Below are positions 53,203-62,136 of a DNA stretch of 64,000 bases, one piece after another. The DNA is taken from the NCBI RefSeq assembly GCF_902498825.1, contig NZ_LR701459.1:638527-702526 (forward strand). Direction: 5' to 3'. The position numbers and the translations under genes were made by a program. Each line of letters opens with the position of its first letter. Within the stretch, counting starts at the first letter, position 1. The notes under the pieces were generated by a model. That model had not been told where the DNA came from, did no database searches, and saw only the letters and a program-made list of their open reading frames with translations. Source of the DNA: Rhizobium sp. EC-SD404 (lineage in GTDB: Bacteria > Pseudomonadota > Alphaproteobacteria > Rhizobiales > Rhizobiaceae).

Positions 53203-53982
53203 ATGAGCGATACTGCACATCGCATTCATGCAGTCAGACCGAACGGTCGGTCTGCCGATTACCTGCGGCAAATCGGCGCGAAACGTCCGTTTGCACCGTT
53301 GCTTCCGATCGATGAGGTGATGATCGCGGCCTTTACCGAGACGCTGCGAGCGCCTGGCTTCTGGGCATGCGAGCGTTCGGTCGACATCCTGCGCGATCGG
53401 TTGCAGCCACGGCAAACCATTCAAGATGCTGTATTTTCACCGGCCGCACGCCTTGCGGGCGCTTATTGGTCGAGCGACGTCTGGTCATTTCTCGATGTGA
53501 CGGTTGCCGTCTCGCGGTTGAAGCGTCTTCTGGCGCAGGAAGCTCGGCAGAACCATCAAGCCCCAAAAATCGGCGCCCGCTCGATCCTGCTTTCGGCAGC
53601 GCCGGGCGAAACGCATGATTTCGGCCTTCATTACGTGGCACTGGCGTTCGAACGCGCAGGATACGCGGTCGATCTGCGCACCGGCGCCGATGAGGCCGAA
53701 CTCATGTCGGCGCTGGTTATGCACAGATACGACCTCGTGGGGCTGTCTCTCTCGGCCCAATGCTTGCTCGACAGGTTGACATTGTTTATCGGGAGCGTTC
53801 GTAACAGGGATAAGACCCGTGACGTTTTATTCCTCGTCGGAGGTAATGCGTTCGTCAGTTGCCCTGAGTACGCCGCTTGTGTCGGTGCCGACTTCTTGGC
53901 GACAGATCCCGACACGGCAGTTTTCCTTGCACAGCTGCGATTGGGTTCGCATGCGGGGCGGGAGCAAGCTTTGGCGCGGTAG
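53203..53982 (+). CDS. AerR/PpaA-type B12-binding-domain regulator
   Basis: 259 residues from the ATG at 53203 (MSDTAHRIHAVRPNG), GAGGT eight bases upstream; the frame runs open to 53032 through the bchF promoter. N-terminal half is helical (LAGAYWSSDVWSFLDVT at about 84-100), then a cobalamin-binding-type Rossmann domain from residue 123 with SAAPGETHDFGLHYVALAFE. H138 in ETHD is the place of the axial B12-binding His. FLVGGNAFVSCPEYAACVGAD is the late GG loop. AerR/PpaA proteins modulate PpsR/CrtJ in response to light and B12; placed between bchF and ppsR as here. Symbol left blank because aerR and ppaA are used for orthologues. Confidence 0.88.
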   Translation: MSDTAHRIHAVRPNGRSADYLRQIGAKRPFAPLLPIDEVMIAAFTETLRAPGFWACERSVDILRDRLQPRQTIQDAVFSPAARLAGAYWSSDVWSFLDVTVAVSRLKRLLAQEARQNHQAPKIGARSILLSAAPGETHDFGLHYVALAFERAGYAVDLRTGADEAELMSALVMHRYDLVGLSLSAQCLLDRLTLFIGSVRNRDKTRDVLFLVGGNAFVSCPEYAACVGADFLATDPDTAVFLAQLRLGSHAGREQALAR

Positions 53983-54004
53983 GTAAAGGAATTGGACGGC
54001 CTTG

Positions 54005-55429
54005 ATGGACCATCAACCTGCCGACGAGTTCAGTCGCTCCTTTGCGAGCCAGCAATCTTTGCTGGGTGATCTCGGCCCGGCTGCCATCGTGGCCATCGCC
54101 CAGACCGCATCCGACATCACGCTCGTCTTGAACGCCGACGGAACCGTCATCGACGTCGCCTACCGCGACCGCGACCTGTCGAAATATCGCCCGGAGTCGT
54201 GGGTCGGTCGACTTTTTGCGGAGACCGTGACGGTCGAGAGCCTTGAGAAGGTCGAGGCGCTGCTTGCCGATGCGGCGCACAGTCCGCGCACGCGGGCGCG
54301 GCAGGTCAATCACCCGGCTTCCGGTTTTCCCGATCTGCCGGTGTCCTATGCGCTTTTGAGCTTTCCGGATCAGAAGATCCATCTCGCCCTCGGCTCCGAC
54401 CTGCGCGGTGTGGCCCAGATGCAGCAGCGGCTGGTGGCGGCGCAGATCGAGATGGAGCGGGACTATCGCCGGCTGCGCGATGCGGAAGCACGGTATCGGG
54501 TGCTGTTTCAGGCCGAAGATGAAGGACTGGTTGCGCTCGACGGCACGAGCCTGCGCATCATCGATGCCAATGAGGCTGCCGGCCGCCTTTTCGGGCGTCC
54601 GGTTGCAAAGCTCATCGGCATGTCCTCCGTCCAGCTTTTTGCTGCCAGCGAGCCTGCGGAACTGGCGGCGACGCTGGCCGACGTGCGCGCGCGTGGCGTC
54701 GCAGAACAGATCGTTGTCAACGCCGCCGACGGTATCGGCGCTCTCAGTCTCTCGATTATCCCATTCCGTCTTGCCGGGGCGGTGGAGCTTCTGATCCGTA
54801 TCAAGCCGAGCGGAAGCCCGATGTCGGGGGAAGCCCATGGCAGGGATTTCTTCAGCGGTTTGCCCGATGGCCATGTGGTTACCGATCGGCAGGGCGTGGT
54901 GCTGGAGGCGAACCCGGCTTTTCTCGATCTCATCCGTGTCCTCAGCCCGGAGCGGGTCGTCGGCAAGTCGCTCGACAACTGGCTCGGGGCGACCGGCGTG
55001 GACGTACAGATCATCCTATCCAATCTGCGCGAGCACCGTGTCGTCAGCCGGTTCCAGACGATTTTGCGCGATGGCTTCGGCGGCCGACATGATGTCGAAT
55101 TGTCGGCGGGGCAGATCGACGAGGGTGGCGGCACGTTCGGGTTCTCGATCCGAGAAGTTGCCGCTGTCGCCGCAGATGCCGTGCGCACCGCCGGCGAGGG
55201 CGGGCTCCCTTATCAGGTGGAGCAATTCGCGGATCTGGTTGGGCGCGTCCCGCTCAAGGATCTCGTTCGGGACACGTCCGACATTATTGAGAAGATGTGC
55301 ATCGAATCCGCGCTTCGCCTGACGGGCAACAATCGCGCATCGGCGGCCGAGATGCTCGGGTTGAGCCGGCAGAGCCTCTATATCAAACTGCGCCGCTACA
55401 ATCTGGCCGACTTTACCGGCGAGGATTGA
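54005..55429 (+). CDS. ppsR: Transcriptional repressor PpsR/CrtJ
   Basis: 474 residues from the ATG at 54005; a TTG one codon earlier is possible. An N-terminal domain (1-130), a coiled-coil linker (QQRLVAAQIEMERDYRRL near 140-157), then PAS domains (YRVLFQAEDEGLVALDG near 163, GLPDGHVVTDRQGVVLEANPAF near 285) and a C-terminal FIS-type helix-turn-helix (ASAAEMLGLSRQSLYIKL). It represses bch, crt and puc genes by binding TGT-N12-ACA. C432 next to the HTH is the only cysteine in the protein. Rhodobacter PpsR has two that form a disulfide, so redox control must differ. The bchG PpsR box begins directly after the stop. Confidence 0.94.
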   Translation: MDHQPADEFSRSFASQQSLLGDLGPAAIVAIAQTASDITLVLNADGTVIDVAYRDRDLSKYRPESWVGRLFAETVTVESLEKVEALLADAAHSPRTRARQVNHPASGFPDLPVSYALLSFPDQKIHLALGSDLRGVAQMQQRLVAAQIEMERDYRRLRDAEARYRVLFQAEDEGLVALDGTSLRIIDANEAAGRLFGRPVAKLIGMSSVQLFAASEPAELAATLADVRARGVAEQIVVNAADGIGALSLSIIPFRLAGAVELLIRIKPSGSPMSGEAHGRDFFSGLPDGHVVTDRQGVVLEANPAFLDLIRVLSPERVVGKSLDNWLGATGVDVQIILSNLREHRVVSRFQTILRDGFGGRHDVELSAGQIDEGGGTFGFSIREVAAVAADAVRTAGEGGLPYQVEQFADLVGRVPLKDLVRDTSDIIEKMCIESALRLTGNNRASAAEMLGLSRQSLYIKLRRYNLADFTGED

Positions 55430-55447
55430 TGTCAATTTGAATTGACA
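55430..55447 (+). promoter_or_regulatory. PpsR/CrtJ box in the bchG promoter
   Basis: TGTCAATTTGAATTGACA, an almost complete 18-base palindrome and exact TGT-N12-ACA match, starting on the base after the ppsR stop codon. The TTGACA at 55442-55447 can act as -35 with TAGCTT (55465-55470) as a weak -10 after 17 bases. The bchG ATG at 55477 is close, so the leader would be very short. Confidence 0.82.
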
Positions 55448-55476
55448 GTCTTTAGCGTCAGTCGTAGCTTTCCGCT

Positions 55477-56388
55477 ATGGCCCAGTCTGCGACCGCGCAT
55501 CCACGCCCTGCCTATCCCTCGCTCTCGGCGACGATTGCGCTGTTGAAGCCCATCACGTGGTTTGCGCCGATGTGGGCGTTCGGCTGCGGCGTCGTAGCCT
55601 CCGGCGTGCCGCTTCAGGAGCGCTGGGTCGCCATCCTGCTCGGTATTCTTCTCGCCGGTCCGCTTGTTTGCGGGGCGAGCCAGGCGGCCAATGACTGGTA
55701 CGACCGCTTCGTCGATGCGATCAACGAGCCGCACAGGGTGGTGCCTTCCGGCCGCATGCCGGGACGCTGGGCATTTCATATCGCAGCCATCGCAAGCGTC
55801 ATCTCGCTGTGGATAGGGTATCTCCTTGGCCCCTGGGTGCTGGGCGCAACGGTGGTCGGGCTCATTCTCGCCTGGATCTATAGTGCGCCACCGCTTCGGC
55901 TTAAGCGCAATGGCTGGCTTGGTGCCGCCGCCGTCGGGCTCTGCTACGAAGGCTTGCCCTGGTTTACGGCCGCGGCTGCGGCGCTTGGCGGCTATCCGGG
56001 CCACAAGACGCTGATCATCGCGCTGCTCTACAGCATCGGCGCGCACGGGATCATGACGCTCAACGATTTCAAGGCTGTCGAGGGCGATCGGCGGATGGGC
56101 CTTGCTTCCTTGCCGGTGACGCTTGGAACCGATCGGGCCTGCCAGGTCGCCTGCTTCTTCATGGCCGCCGCGCAATTCGCCGTGGTCGCCTTGCTCATTG
56201 TTTGGGGCGCACCGATGCACGCTGCGATCGTCGCGGCCCTGATCGTCGTGCAGCTTGGTCTCATGCGCCGGCTTCTCGCTGATCCAGAAGGACGTGCCGC
56301 CTGGTACAACGCGACCGGCACGACGCTCTATGTTCTCGGCATGCTCGCTGCTGCTTTTGCACTTCGCGGCTTTCCGGGCGGGCTATGA
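55477..56388 (+). CDS. bchG: Bacteriochlorophyll synthase (prenyltransferase)
   Basis: 303 residues, eight or nine membrane helices. BchG esterifies bacteriochlorophyllide a with geranylgeranyl (or phytyl) diphosphate. UbiA-type aspartate motifs are QAANDWYDRFVDAINEPHR near residues 70-88 and NDFKAVEGDRRMG near 195-207. Stop overlaps the downstream ATG by four bases (56385-56388). In the order bchG-orf-bchP of most PGCs. Confidence 0.95.
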   Translation: MAQSATAHPRPAYPSLSATIALLKPITWFAPMWAFGCGVVASGVPLQERWVAILLGILLAGPLVCGASQAANDWYDRFVDAINEPHRVVPSGRMPGRWAFHIAAIASVISLWIGYLLGPWVLGATVVGLILAWIYSAPPLRLKRNGWLGAAAVGLCYEGLPWFTAAAAALGGYPGHKTLIIALLYSIGAHGIMTLNDFKAVEGDRRMGLASLPVTLGTDRACQVACFFMAAAQFAVVALLIVWGAPMHAAIVAALIVVQLGLMRRLLADPEGRAAWYNATGTTLYVLGMLAAAFALRGFPGGL

Positions 56389-57758
56389 CGATGAGCGACG
56401 CGAAACCCGCAAACGCACTCGCTTGGATCGACATCGTTCGGCTCGGCCTCGTCCAAGCCTCGCTCGGCGCCGTTGCGGTGCTGTCGACGTCCACGCTGAA
56501 CCGGGTGATGGTCGTTGAACTGGCGCTGGCGGCTATGGTGCCGGGCATCCTGGTGACACTTCATTATGGCGTTCAGATAACGCGGCCGTTGTGGGGCCAT
56601 GGCTCCGATGCCGGCGGTCGCCGCACGCCGTGGATCCTCGGAGGAATCGCGCTCGCGGGCCTCGGAAGCGTGGGGGCTGCCGCTGCAAGCGCGTTGATGG
56701 CGACGAACTTCGCGCTGGGCATGGCGCTCGCTGTGGTCGATTTCATCCTGATCGGGATCGGCATCGGTGCTGCCGGCACATCGCTGCTGGCACTTCTTGC
56801 CACCAACACCGCCGCGCCCCGCCGCGCAGGAGCCGCCACGCTCGTCTGGTTGATGATGATTGCCGGCATGGCGCTCACGTCCATTGCAGCGGGCGCCTGG
56901 CTCGATCCTTTCACGCCAAGCAGGCTCGTCCTCGTCACGGCGATCGTCAGTATTGCTGCGCTGGCGCTGGCTGGACTGTCGCTTGCCGGTATCGAAAGCA
57001 GACTGCGCCGCAATCCGCAGCTTGCGCCCGAACAGGCGGCCGTGAAGGTGTCGTTCCGCGAAAGCCTTGTTGACGCCTGGGCTGACGGGCAGGCGCGTCG
57101 CTTCACCATCTTCGTCTTTCTGTCGATGCTTGCCTTCAGTGCGCAGGATCTCATCCTGGAGCCCTACGCCGGCCTCGTCTTCGCGATGACGCCCGGAGAA
57201 ACGACGACGCTTTCCGGTATCCAGAGCGGTGGTGTCTTCATGGGCATGCTTCTGGTGGGCCTTCTTGGCAGCAGCCTCGGCCGCACGCGCCCGGGCGTTC
57301 TGAAAATCTTCACGGTCACCGGCTGCATCGCTTCGGCGGTGGCGCTGGCGCTGCTCGGGGCGTCCTCGCAGAGCCCCGGGGCATGGCCGTTGACCGCCAA
57401 TGTGTTCGCGCTCGGTTTTTCCAATGGCGTGTTCGCCGTTGCCGCGATCGGCTCCATGATGGCGCTTGCCGGTGCTGCCAACAGGCATGGAGAACGGCCG
57501 CGCGAGGGCATGCGCATGGGCCTTTGGGGCGCAGCGCAGGCAATCGCTTTCGGCCTGGGTGGATTTGCGGGCACGATCGTCGTCGACATCGCCCGGTCCG
57601 TGCTCGCCGTCGAAGAGGCCTATGCGCTGGTGTTCATGATCGAAGCCGGTCTCTTCCTGATTGCAGCCGCCGTCGCTTTTGCGATCGTCATGCCGTCCTC
57701 GGCCAGACCGCGCGTGACGACCAATCCTTCTCCAGATGTCCTGCAACCCGCGGAGTAA
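56385..57758 (+). CDS. PucC-family BCD transporter between bchG and bchP
   Basis: 457 residues, about twelve helices, paralogue of LhaA. Shared BCD blocks are LSTSTLNRVMVVELALAA, SAQDLILEPYAGLVFAMTPGET and GGRRTPWILGG. Commonly called orf428 or bch2 in other clusters and thought to move bacteriochlorophyll or its precursors from BchG to light-harvesting assembly; not tested for this protein. Coupled to bchG (ATGA) and followed three bases after its stop by bchP. Confidence 0.9.
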   Translation: MTMSDAKPANALAWIDIVRLGLVQASLGAVAVLSTSTLNRVMVVELALAAMVPGILVTLHYGVQITRPLWGHGSDAGGRRTPWILGGIALAGLGSVGAAAASALMATNFALGMALAVVDFILIGIGIGAAGTSLLALLATNTAAPRRAGAATLVWLMMIAGMALTSIAAGAWLDPFTPSRLVLVTAIVSIAALALAGLSLAGIESRLRRNPQLAPEQAAVKVSFRESLVDAWADGQARRFTIFVFLSMLAFSAQDLILEPYAGLVFAMTPGETTTLSGIQSGGVFMGMLLVGLLGSSLGRTRPGVLKIFTVTGCIASAVALALLGASSQSPGAWPLTANVFALGFSNGVFAVAAIGSMMALAGAANRHGERPREGMRMGLWGAAQAIAFGLGGFAGTIVVDIARSVLAVEEAYALVFMIEAGLFLIAAAVAFAIVMPSSARPRVTTNPSPDVLQPAE

Positions 57759-57761
57759 GCC

Positions 57762-58961
57762 ATGAGCCCTGCCGAATACGACGTTGCGATCATCGGTGGA
57801 GGCCCGGCGGGAGCGACGACCGCACATGAGCTGGTCAAGTCCGGCGCCAGCGTTCTGCTGCTCGATCGGGAAGGGCGGCCAAAGCCTTGCGGCGGAGCGG
57901 TTCCGCCCCGGCTGATCGAGGATTTCGCCATTCCTCCGGAACAGATCGTGGCGCGTGTCGGCTCGGCGCGTATCATTTCGCCCAAGTCGCAGGCGGTCGA
58001 GATGACGATCGACGGACATCGCCGCCGTGCTGGAACATCCTATGTCGGCATGGTCGACCGTGAGCATTTCGATCGCTGGCTGAGACGGCGGGCGCAAGCT
58101 GTCGGCGCCCATGTCGAGCAAGGCACGTTCGATCGCGTCGAAGAACGGACCGGCGGCGGCTTCGCGCTCAATTACCGCGATGCGCACGGTGCGCGCGTTT
58201 CGTGTCGGTCGCGGCTGGTCATCGGTGCGGATGGAGCGAATTCGGCAGTGCGGCGGCAGATGTTTCCGTCGTCGGCGCGGCCGCCTTACGTCTTCGCCTA
58301 TCATGAAATCGTCCGTTCACCCGACAGCCTGGAGTTCGACCAGTCGCGATGCGATGTCGTCTATGATGGGGCCATCTCGCCGGATTTTTACGGCTGGGTC
58401 TTTCCGCATGGGGCAGTAACGAGCGTCGGCGTCGGCAGCGCCAAGAAAGGGTTCGATCTGAAAGCCGCCACCGGCGAGTTGCGGCGTCGATCCGGGCTCG
58501 GCGATGCGGAAATCATCAGGCGTGAAGGTGCGCCGCTGCCGCTCTATCCCTTGAAGCGCTTCGACAACGGCCGCGGCGTTCTCTTGATCGGCGATGCCGC
58601 CGGCGTCGTGGCGCCGTCATCGGGCGAGGGCATCTACTACGCCATGTGCAGCGGCGAACTGGCGGGCCATGCGGCGCTGGAAGCACTGCGGACCAACGAC
58701 GTGCGTGCATTGAAAAGCGTGCGCAGCGAATTCGGGCGCATGCATGGGCGCACCTTCTTCATCCTGCGGATGATGCAGTATTTCTGGTACTCGAGCGATG
58801 GCCGCCGCGAGCGGTTCGTTTCCATGTGTCGCGATCCAGACGTCCAGAAGCTCACCTGGGAATCCTACCTCGACAAGCAGATCGTGCGGCGCGAGCCGAT
58901 GGCGCATCTGCGCGTCTTCCTCAAGGACATGTCGCATCTGATGGGCATCGCCAAGGCATGA
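57762..58961 (+). CDS. bchP: Geranylgeranyl reductase
   Basis: 399 residues. Flavoprotein that reduces three double bonds of the geranylgeranyl side chain to phytyl. N-terminal FAD motif VAIIGGGPAGATTAHEL near residues 7-23; DRVLIGDAAGVVAPSSGEGIYYA-like block (LLIGDAAGVVAPSSGEGI) near 275-295. Standard length. The stop overlaps the ATG of a small membrane protein. Confidence 0.95.
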   Translation: MSPAEYDVAIIGGGPAGATTAHELVKSGASVLLLDREGRPKPCGGAVPPRLIEDFAIPPEQIVARVGSARIISPKSQAVEMTIDGHRRRAGTSYVGMVDREHFDRWLRRRAQAVGAHVEQGTFDRVEERTGGGFALNYRDAHGARVSCRSRLVIGADGANSAVRRQMFPSSARPPYVFAYHEIVRSPDSLEFDQSRCDVVYDGAISPDFYGWVFPHGAVTSVGVGSAKKGFDLKAATGELRRRSGLGDAEIIRREGAPLPLYPLKRFDNGRGVLLIGDAAGVVAPSSGEGIYYAMCSGELAGHAALEALRTNDVRALKSVRSEFGRMHGRTFFILRMMQYFWYSSDGRRERFVSMCRDPDVQKLTWESYLDKQIVRREPMAHLRVFLKDMSHLMGIAKA

Positions 58962-59221
58962 TGGCCTGGCTTCTGGACGGCGGCGGCGTCGCGCTCCTCG
59001 CCCTGGCCATCCTCCTTGCCGAAATGGTGCTGCTCGTCCGCCCTGCCTTTCGCGCAGGCCGCAAGGCAGGGATAGGATACGTTGCGACATCACTATCCGG
59101 CATCTTTCTGATTCTTGCCGTCTACCGCGTTGCGGTCGCGGGGCTGGATGCCGTGGTCCTCATGCTTCTCACTCTCGCATTCGTCAGTCATCTGACCGAT
59201 CTTTGGGCCAGATTTCGCTAG
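58958..59221 (+). CDS. Small membrane protein after bchP (87 residues)
   Basis: Starts at the ATG at 58958, overlapping the bchP stop as ATGA; a second ATG follows at once. Product has three hydrophobic segments (GVALLALAILLAEMVLLV, GYVATSLSGIFLILAVYR and AVVLMLLTLAFVSHLTDL), N-terminus probably outside or in equal to a hairpin-plus-helix. I do not recognise a named family. The tight coupling to bchP suggests a role in geranylgeranyl reduction or membrane attachment, but there is no direct evidence. The frame is open far upstream through bchP in a shadow. Confidence 0.65.
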   Translation: MMAWLLDGGGVALLALAILLAEMVLLVRPAFRAGRKAGIGYVATSLSGIFLILAVYRVAVAGLDAVVLMLLTLAFVSHLTDLWARFR

Positions 59222-59334
59222 CCGATGGGTTATAGTGGCTGCAGTCCGATCGACATCTGTAGATGCAATCGGAACCTCAGACCTCGCGCGCCATTCGGTG
59301 CAAGAACCGCCTTTTTCCGGAGCCAGTCAGGTCC

Positions 59335-59796
59335 ATGGCACTCGCAGTCTTCGTAGTTCTCGTTCTCGTCGCCGCTTCAACCGGTGCCATTTTCAAGCCC
59401 GGCGCCTGGTACGAGCGGCTGGACAAGCCCTCCTGGACGCCGCCGAACATCGCGTTTCCGATCGTCTGGTCGATCCTCTACGTCATGATCGCGATGGCGG
59501 GCTGGCTGGTCTGGCGGGAGGTCGGCTGGTCTTTGCCGATCGTCCTGTGGGGCGCGCAACTCTTCGTGAACGCGGCCTGGTCTTGGTTGTTCTTCGGGCG
59601 GCGGCGCATGGACTTGGCGCTGATCGATGTCGGCGCCCTGTGGCTGGTGATCGCCGGCTTTATCCTGACGGCCTGGCCGATCTCGACGACGGCTTCTCTG
59701 CTTTTCTTGCCCTATCTCGTCTGGGTCAGCATTGCGGCGGCGCTCAACCGATCGGTGCTGAACCGCAACCCTCACGCACAATCGCATCCAGCATGA
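59335..59796 (+). CDS. tspO: TspO/MBR tryptophan-rich sensory protein
   Basis: 153 residues from the ATG at 59335 (MALAVFVVLVLVAAS), five helices; a longer start at 59263 is open. The family signature KPSWTPPNIAFPIVWSILY near residue 35 and WSWLFFGRRRMDLAL near 90 are clear. TspO binds porphyrins in the outer membrane of Rhodobacter and negatively modulates PpsR-controlled genes. Linked to the PGC as in Rhodobacter, where it is also beside photosynthesis genes. Confidence 0.93.
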   Translation: MALAVFVVLVLVAASTGAIFKPGAWYERLDKPSWTPPNIAFPIVWSILYVMIAMAGWLVWREVGWSLPIVLWGAQLFVNAAWSWLFFGRRRMDLALIDVGALWLVIAGFILTAWPISTTASLLFLPYLVWVSIAAALNRSVLNRNPHAQSHPA

Positions 59797-59914
59797 ACGG
59801 CGAAACCAATTTTCGGCGTTGACCGTATCGGACTGGCTGACTAGCAAGAGACGAGGGAAAGCGCTGTCTCGGCGGCGTTGGGGCTTCCTGCCCATTCAGA
59901 GGAACGACCATTTC

Positions 59915-60775
59915 ATGACAATGAAACTCGCTGTTGCGCTTGCCGCCGCTTGTGCCGGCCTTTCGACATCGATCGCTTTCGCGGCCGATGCGACCATGGG
60001 CGCCGCCCCGATGGGACAGGATCCCGTTGTCCAGGAAAGTGGCGGCCTGCCGTTCGGCATCGTTGCCGGTGGCTATGCATTCGTGTCGCCGGTTTACGAA
60101 GGCTCGGATGAATACCGCGTCGTCGCGTTCCCCGTGATCTACCCGCGCTTTTATGGCGACGGCCCGGGCCTTGGCGATCGCTTCACCCTGCGCGGTCTCG
60201 ACGATGTGCGCTTCGCGGTCATCCAGCATCAGGGCTTCGAGTTCGGCCCGCTCGCCGGTTACACGTTTGGCCGCGACCAGGACGACGCCGATCTGATCAA
60301 TGGCATCGGCGATGTCGACGGTGGTCTGATCGTCGGCGGCTATGCCGGCTACAAGTTCGAACCGTTCTTCATCGATGCGGCATTCGCCACGCAGGTGACC
60401 GGTGAGGACGACGCTGGCTATCAGGTTAAGGTCGCCGCCGGGGTCGATCACACGATCACCGACCGGCTGGACATGACGGCGACACTCTCTACGGCTTACG
60501 CGTCCGACGACTACATGGACACGTATTTCTCGGTCACCCCGGCCCAGGCGGCCGCATCCGTGGCAAATCTCGCCCCCTACGATGCCGATGGTGGCTTCAA
60601 GAACGTCGCCGTCGATCTCGCTTTCGACTATCGCCTGACAGAGCGCGCGACGTTCACGGGCAGCGTCGGCTATTCGCGCCTTATCGGCGATGCGGCCGAT
60701 AGCTCGATCACGGCTTCGGAAAACCAGTTCCGCGGCGGCGTCGGCCTCACCTATACGTTCGGCCGCATTCAATAA
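59915..60775 (+). CDS. MipA/OmpV-family outer membrane protein
   Basis: 286 residues from the ATG at 59915 (MTMKLAVALAAACAG), GAGG upstream; the longer frame to 59819 overlaps nothing useful. Signal peptide up to SIAFAADA. The mature part is beta-barrel-like with alternating aromatic strands, starting with PVYEGSDEYRVVAFPVIYP, the MipA/OmpV entry signature, and ending RGGVGLTYTFGRIQ with an amphipathic last strand. Function in this organism unknown; MipA members act as scaffolds or porin-like proteins. Converges on the MarR gene, 13 bases apart. Confidence 0.85.
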   Translation: MTMKLAVALAAACAGLSTSIAFAADATMGAAPMGQDPVVQESGGLPFGIVAGGYAFVSPVYEGSDEYRVVAFPVIYPRFYGDGPGLGDRFTLRGLDDVRFAVIQHQGFEFGPLAGYTFGRDQDDADLINGIGDVDGGLIVGGYAGYKFEPFFIDAAFATQVTGEDDAGYQVKVAAGVDHTITDRLDMTATLSTAYASDDYMDTYFSVTPAQAAASVANLAPYDADGGFKNVAVDLAFDYRLTERATFTGSVGYSRLIGDAADSSITASENQFRGGVGLTYTFGRIQ

Positions 60776-60788
60776 GTCGCGTCAATTT

Positions 60789-61262
60789 TCAGCGATCGAT
60801 CGCCGACCCGTCCAAAAGCGGGGAGGCATCGATCGCATGCGCGTTCAGCATCGTCGCGACGCGCTCGAGCGATGAGACGATCATCGCCTGCTCCCAGCTC
60901 TCCAGCGCCTCGAAACGCGTGGAAAACAATTCCTGAAGTGCATCGGGCGCTGTCTCCATCGTTTGCCGACCCTCGGGCGTCAGGCTGATCCAGATTTGCC
61001 GCCGGTCTGTTTCACCCCGGATGCGTCGCGCAAAGCCGCGGTGTTCCAGTTTGTCGATCAGCGACGTCACGGTCGCCTGGCTGATCCGCGCGCGTGACGC
61101 GATCTCCTTCGGCGTCGTTTCGCCTGCTTCCGCAATGATCTGCATCAGAACGCGCTGTGCGGCCGTCAGTCCCGTGCTGCGCGACAGCGCTCGCGCATGC
61201 TGATCCGTCGCCTTGAGAATGCGCCGCAGCGCCACGAGGCTTGCGTGCGTTCGCTCCTGCAT
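60789..61262 (-). CDS. MarR-family regulator, probably EctR
   Basis: 157 residues, winged helix with TAAQRVLMQIIAEAGETTPKEIASRARISQATVTSLIDKLEHRGF-type core (TPKEIASRARISQATVTSL) and RDR-like wing (GETDRRQIWISLTPEG). It is divergent from ectA, the position of EctR in methylotrophs and many alphaproteobacteria, where it represses the ectoine operon. That role is inferred from position. Its own promoter should lie in 61263-61524. Confidence 0.85.
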   Translation of the reverse strand: MQERTHASLVALRRILKATDQHARALSRSTGLTAAQRVLMQIIAEAGETTPKEIASRARISQATVTSLIDKLEHRGFARRIRGETDRRQIWISLTPEGRQTMETAPDALQELFSTRFEALESWEQAMIVSSLERVATMLNAHAIDASPLLDGSAIDR

Positions 61263-61458
61263 TTCCTTAGCCTTTCAAAGGGGTGTTTCAGCACCACTTG
61301 TCTTTAGAGTGCGCCATGCATTTCGTCTATCAAATGAATTTTGGATCGGTTTTCGTAGAATGCCATTCGCCAAGTGCGGCATTCGCCCCCAAAAAAAGAT
61401 CATTATTCCTTGGAACCCCGCCTCTCATGTAAAAAATGCCTGAAATGCGGCGTGATCG

Positions 61459-61486
61459 TTGAATCGTTTCGTAGGTGCTGTATATT
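61459..61486 (+). promoter_or_regulatory. Likely ectA promoter
   Basis: TTGAAT at 61459-61464 and TATATT at 61481-61486 are separated by 16 bases, a reasonable sigma-70 pair, 39 bases before the ectA ATG. ATTTCGGCAATCGAAT just downstream is an imperfect palindrome that might be the MarR-protein site. No experimental support. Confidence 0.5.
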
Positions 61487-61524
61487 TCGGCAATCGAATT
61501 AATAAGACCAAGGCGGACGGGACA

Positions 61525-62079
61525 ATGACACATCACACGATCGAACTTTCGGGGCACCGCAAGCGGCCGGTCGACGGCGTCAGCTTTCGCAAGCCGAAAA
61601 AAAGCGATGGCGCCGATGTTTGGCGACTGATTGCCGGTACAGGCAAGCTCGATGAGAATTCCATGTACTGCAATCTTCTGCAGTGCGACCACTTCGCCGA
61701 CACCTGCATCATTGCGGAACTGAACGGAGAAATCGTCGGCTGGATTTCAGGTTACATCCAACCCGACGCGTCGAGCACATTTTTCGTCTGGCAGGTTGCG
61801 GTATCGGAGAAGGCCCGGGGGCGGGGTATTGCCAAGCGCATGCTGACCGAACTGATGCGCCGCAAGGAATGCGCCGACGTCGAGCGCGTACAGACGACGA
61901 TCACCAAGGACAATGAGGCGAGCTGGGCACTTTTCCGCTCGTTCGCCAGGCAGTCCGGCGCCGAACTTCAGGATCGGCCCTATTTCCGCGAAGAAGAGCA
62001 TTTCGACGGCGAGCACGACACCGAGCACATGGTGACGATCACCTTCGAAGACAGCGTACGCATCGCTTTCGCTGCCTGA
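61525..62079 (+). CDS. ectA: L-2,4-diaminobutyrate acetyltransferase
   Basis: 184 residues from the ATG at 61525 (MTHHTIELSGHRKRP). GNAT-fold enzyme that N4-acetylates diaminobutyrate in ectoine synthesis. Family blocks are DENSMYCNLLQCDHF and VWQVAVSEKARGRGIAKRML, the latter the acetyl-CoA loop (Q/RxxGxG/A). A TTG at 61459 is in frame but lies within the promoter. First gene of ectABC-ask, the salt-stress operon. Confidence 0.95.
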   Translation: MTHHTIELSGHRKRPVDGVSFRKPKKSDGADVWRLIAGTGKLDENSMYCNLLQCDHFADTCIIAELNGEIVGWISGYIQPDASSTFFVWQVAVSEKARGRGIAKRMLTELMRRKECADVERVQTTITKDNEASWALFRSFARQSGAELQDRPYFREEEHFDGEHDTEHMVTITFEDSVRIAFAA

Positions 62080-62136
62080 TCAGCTCTTCACTTCACCCTT
62101 CGAAACTTTCACCAATCCAGACACTGGAGTGGCACC

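Noticed and set aside
56328..58304. 658-residue minus-strand frame opposite bchG, the PucC-family gene and bchP
   Set aside because: Antisense shadow of three firmly identified genes; histidine-, arginine- and aspartate-rich with no domain.
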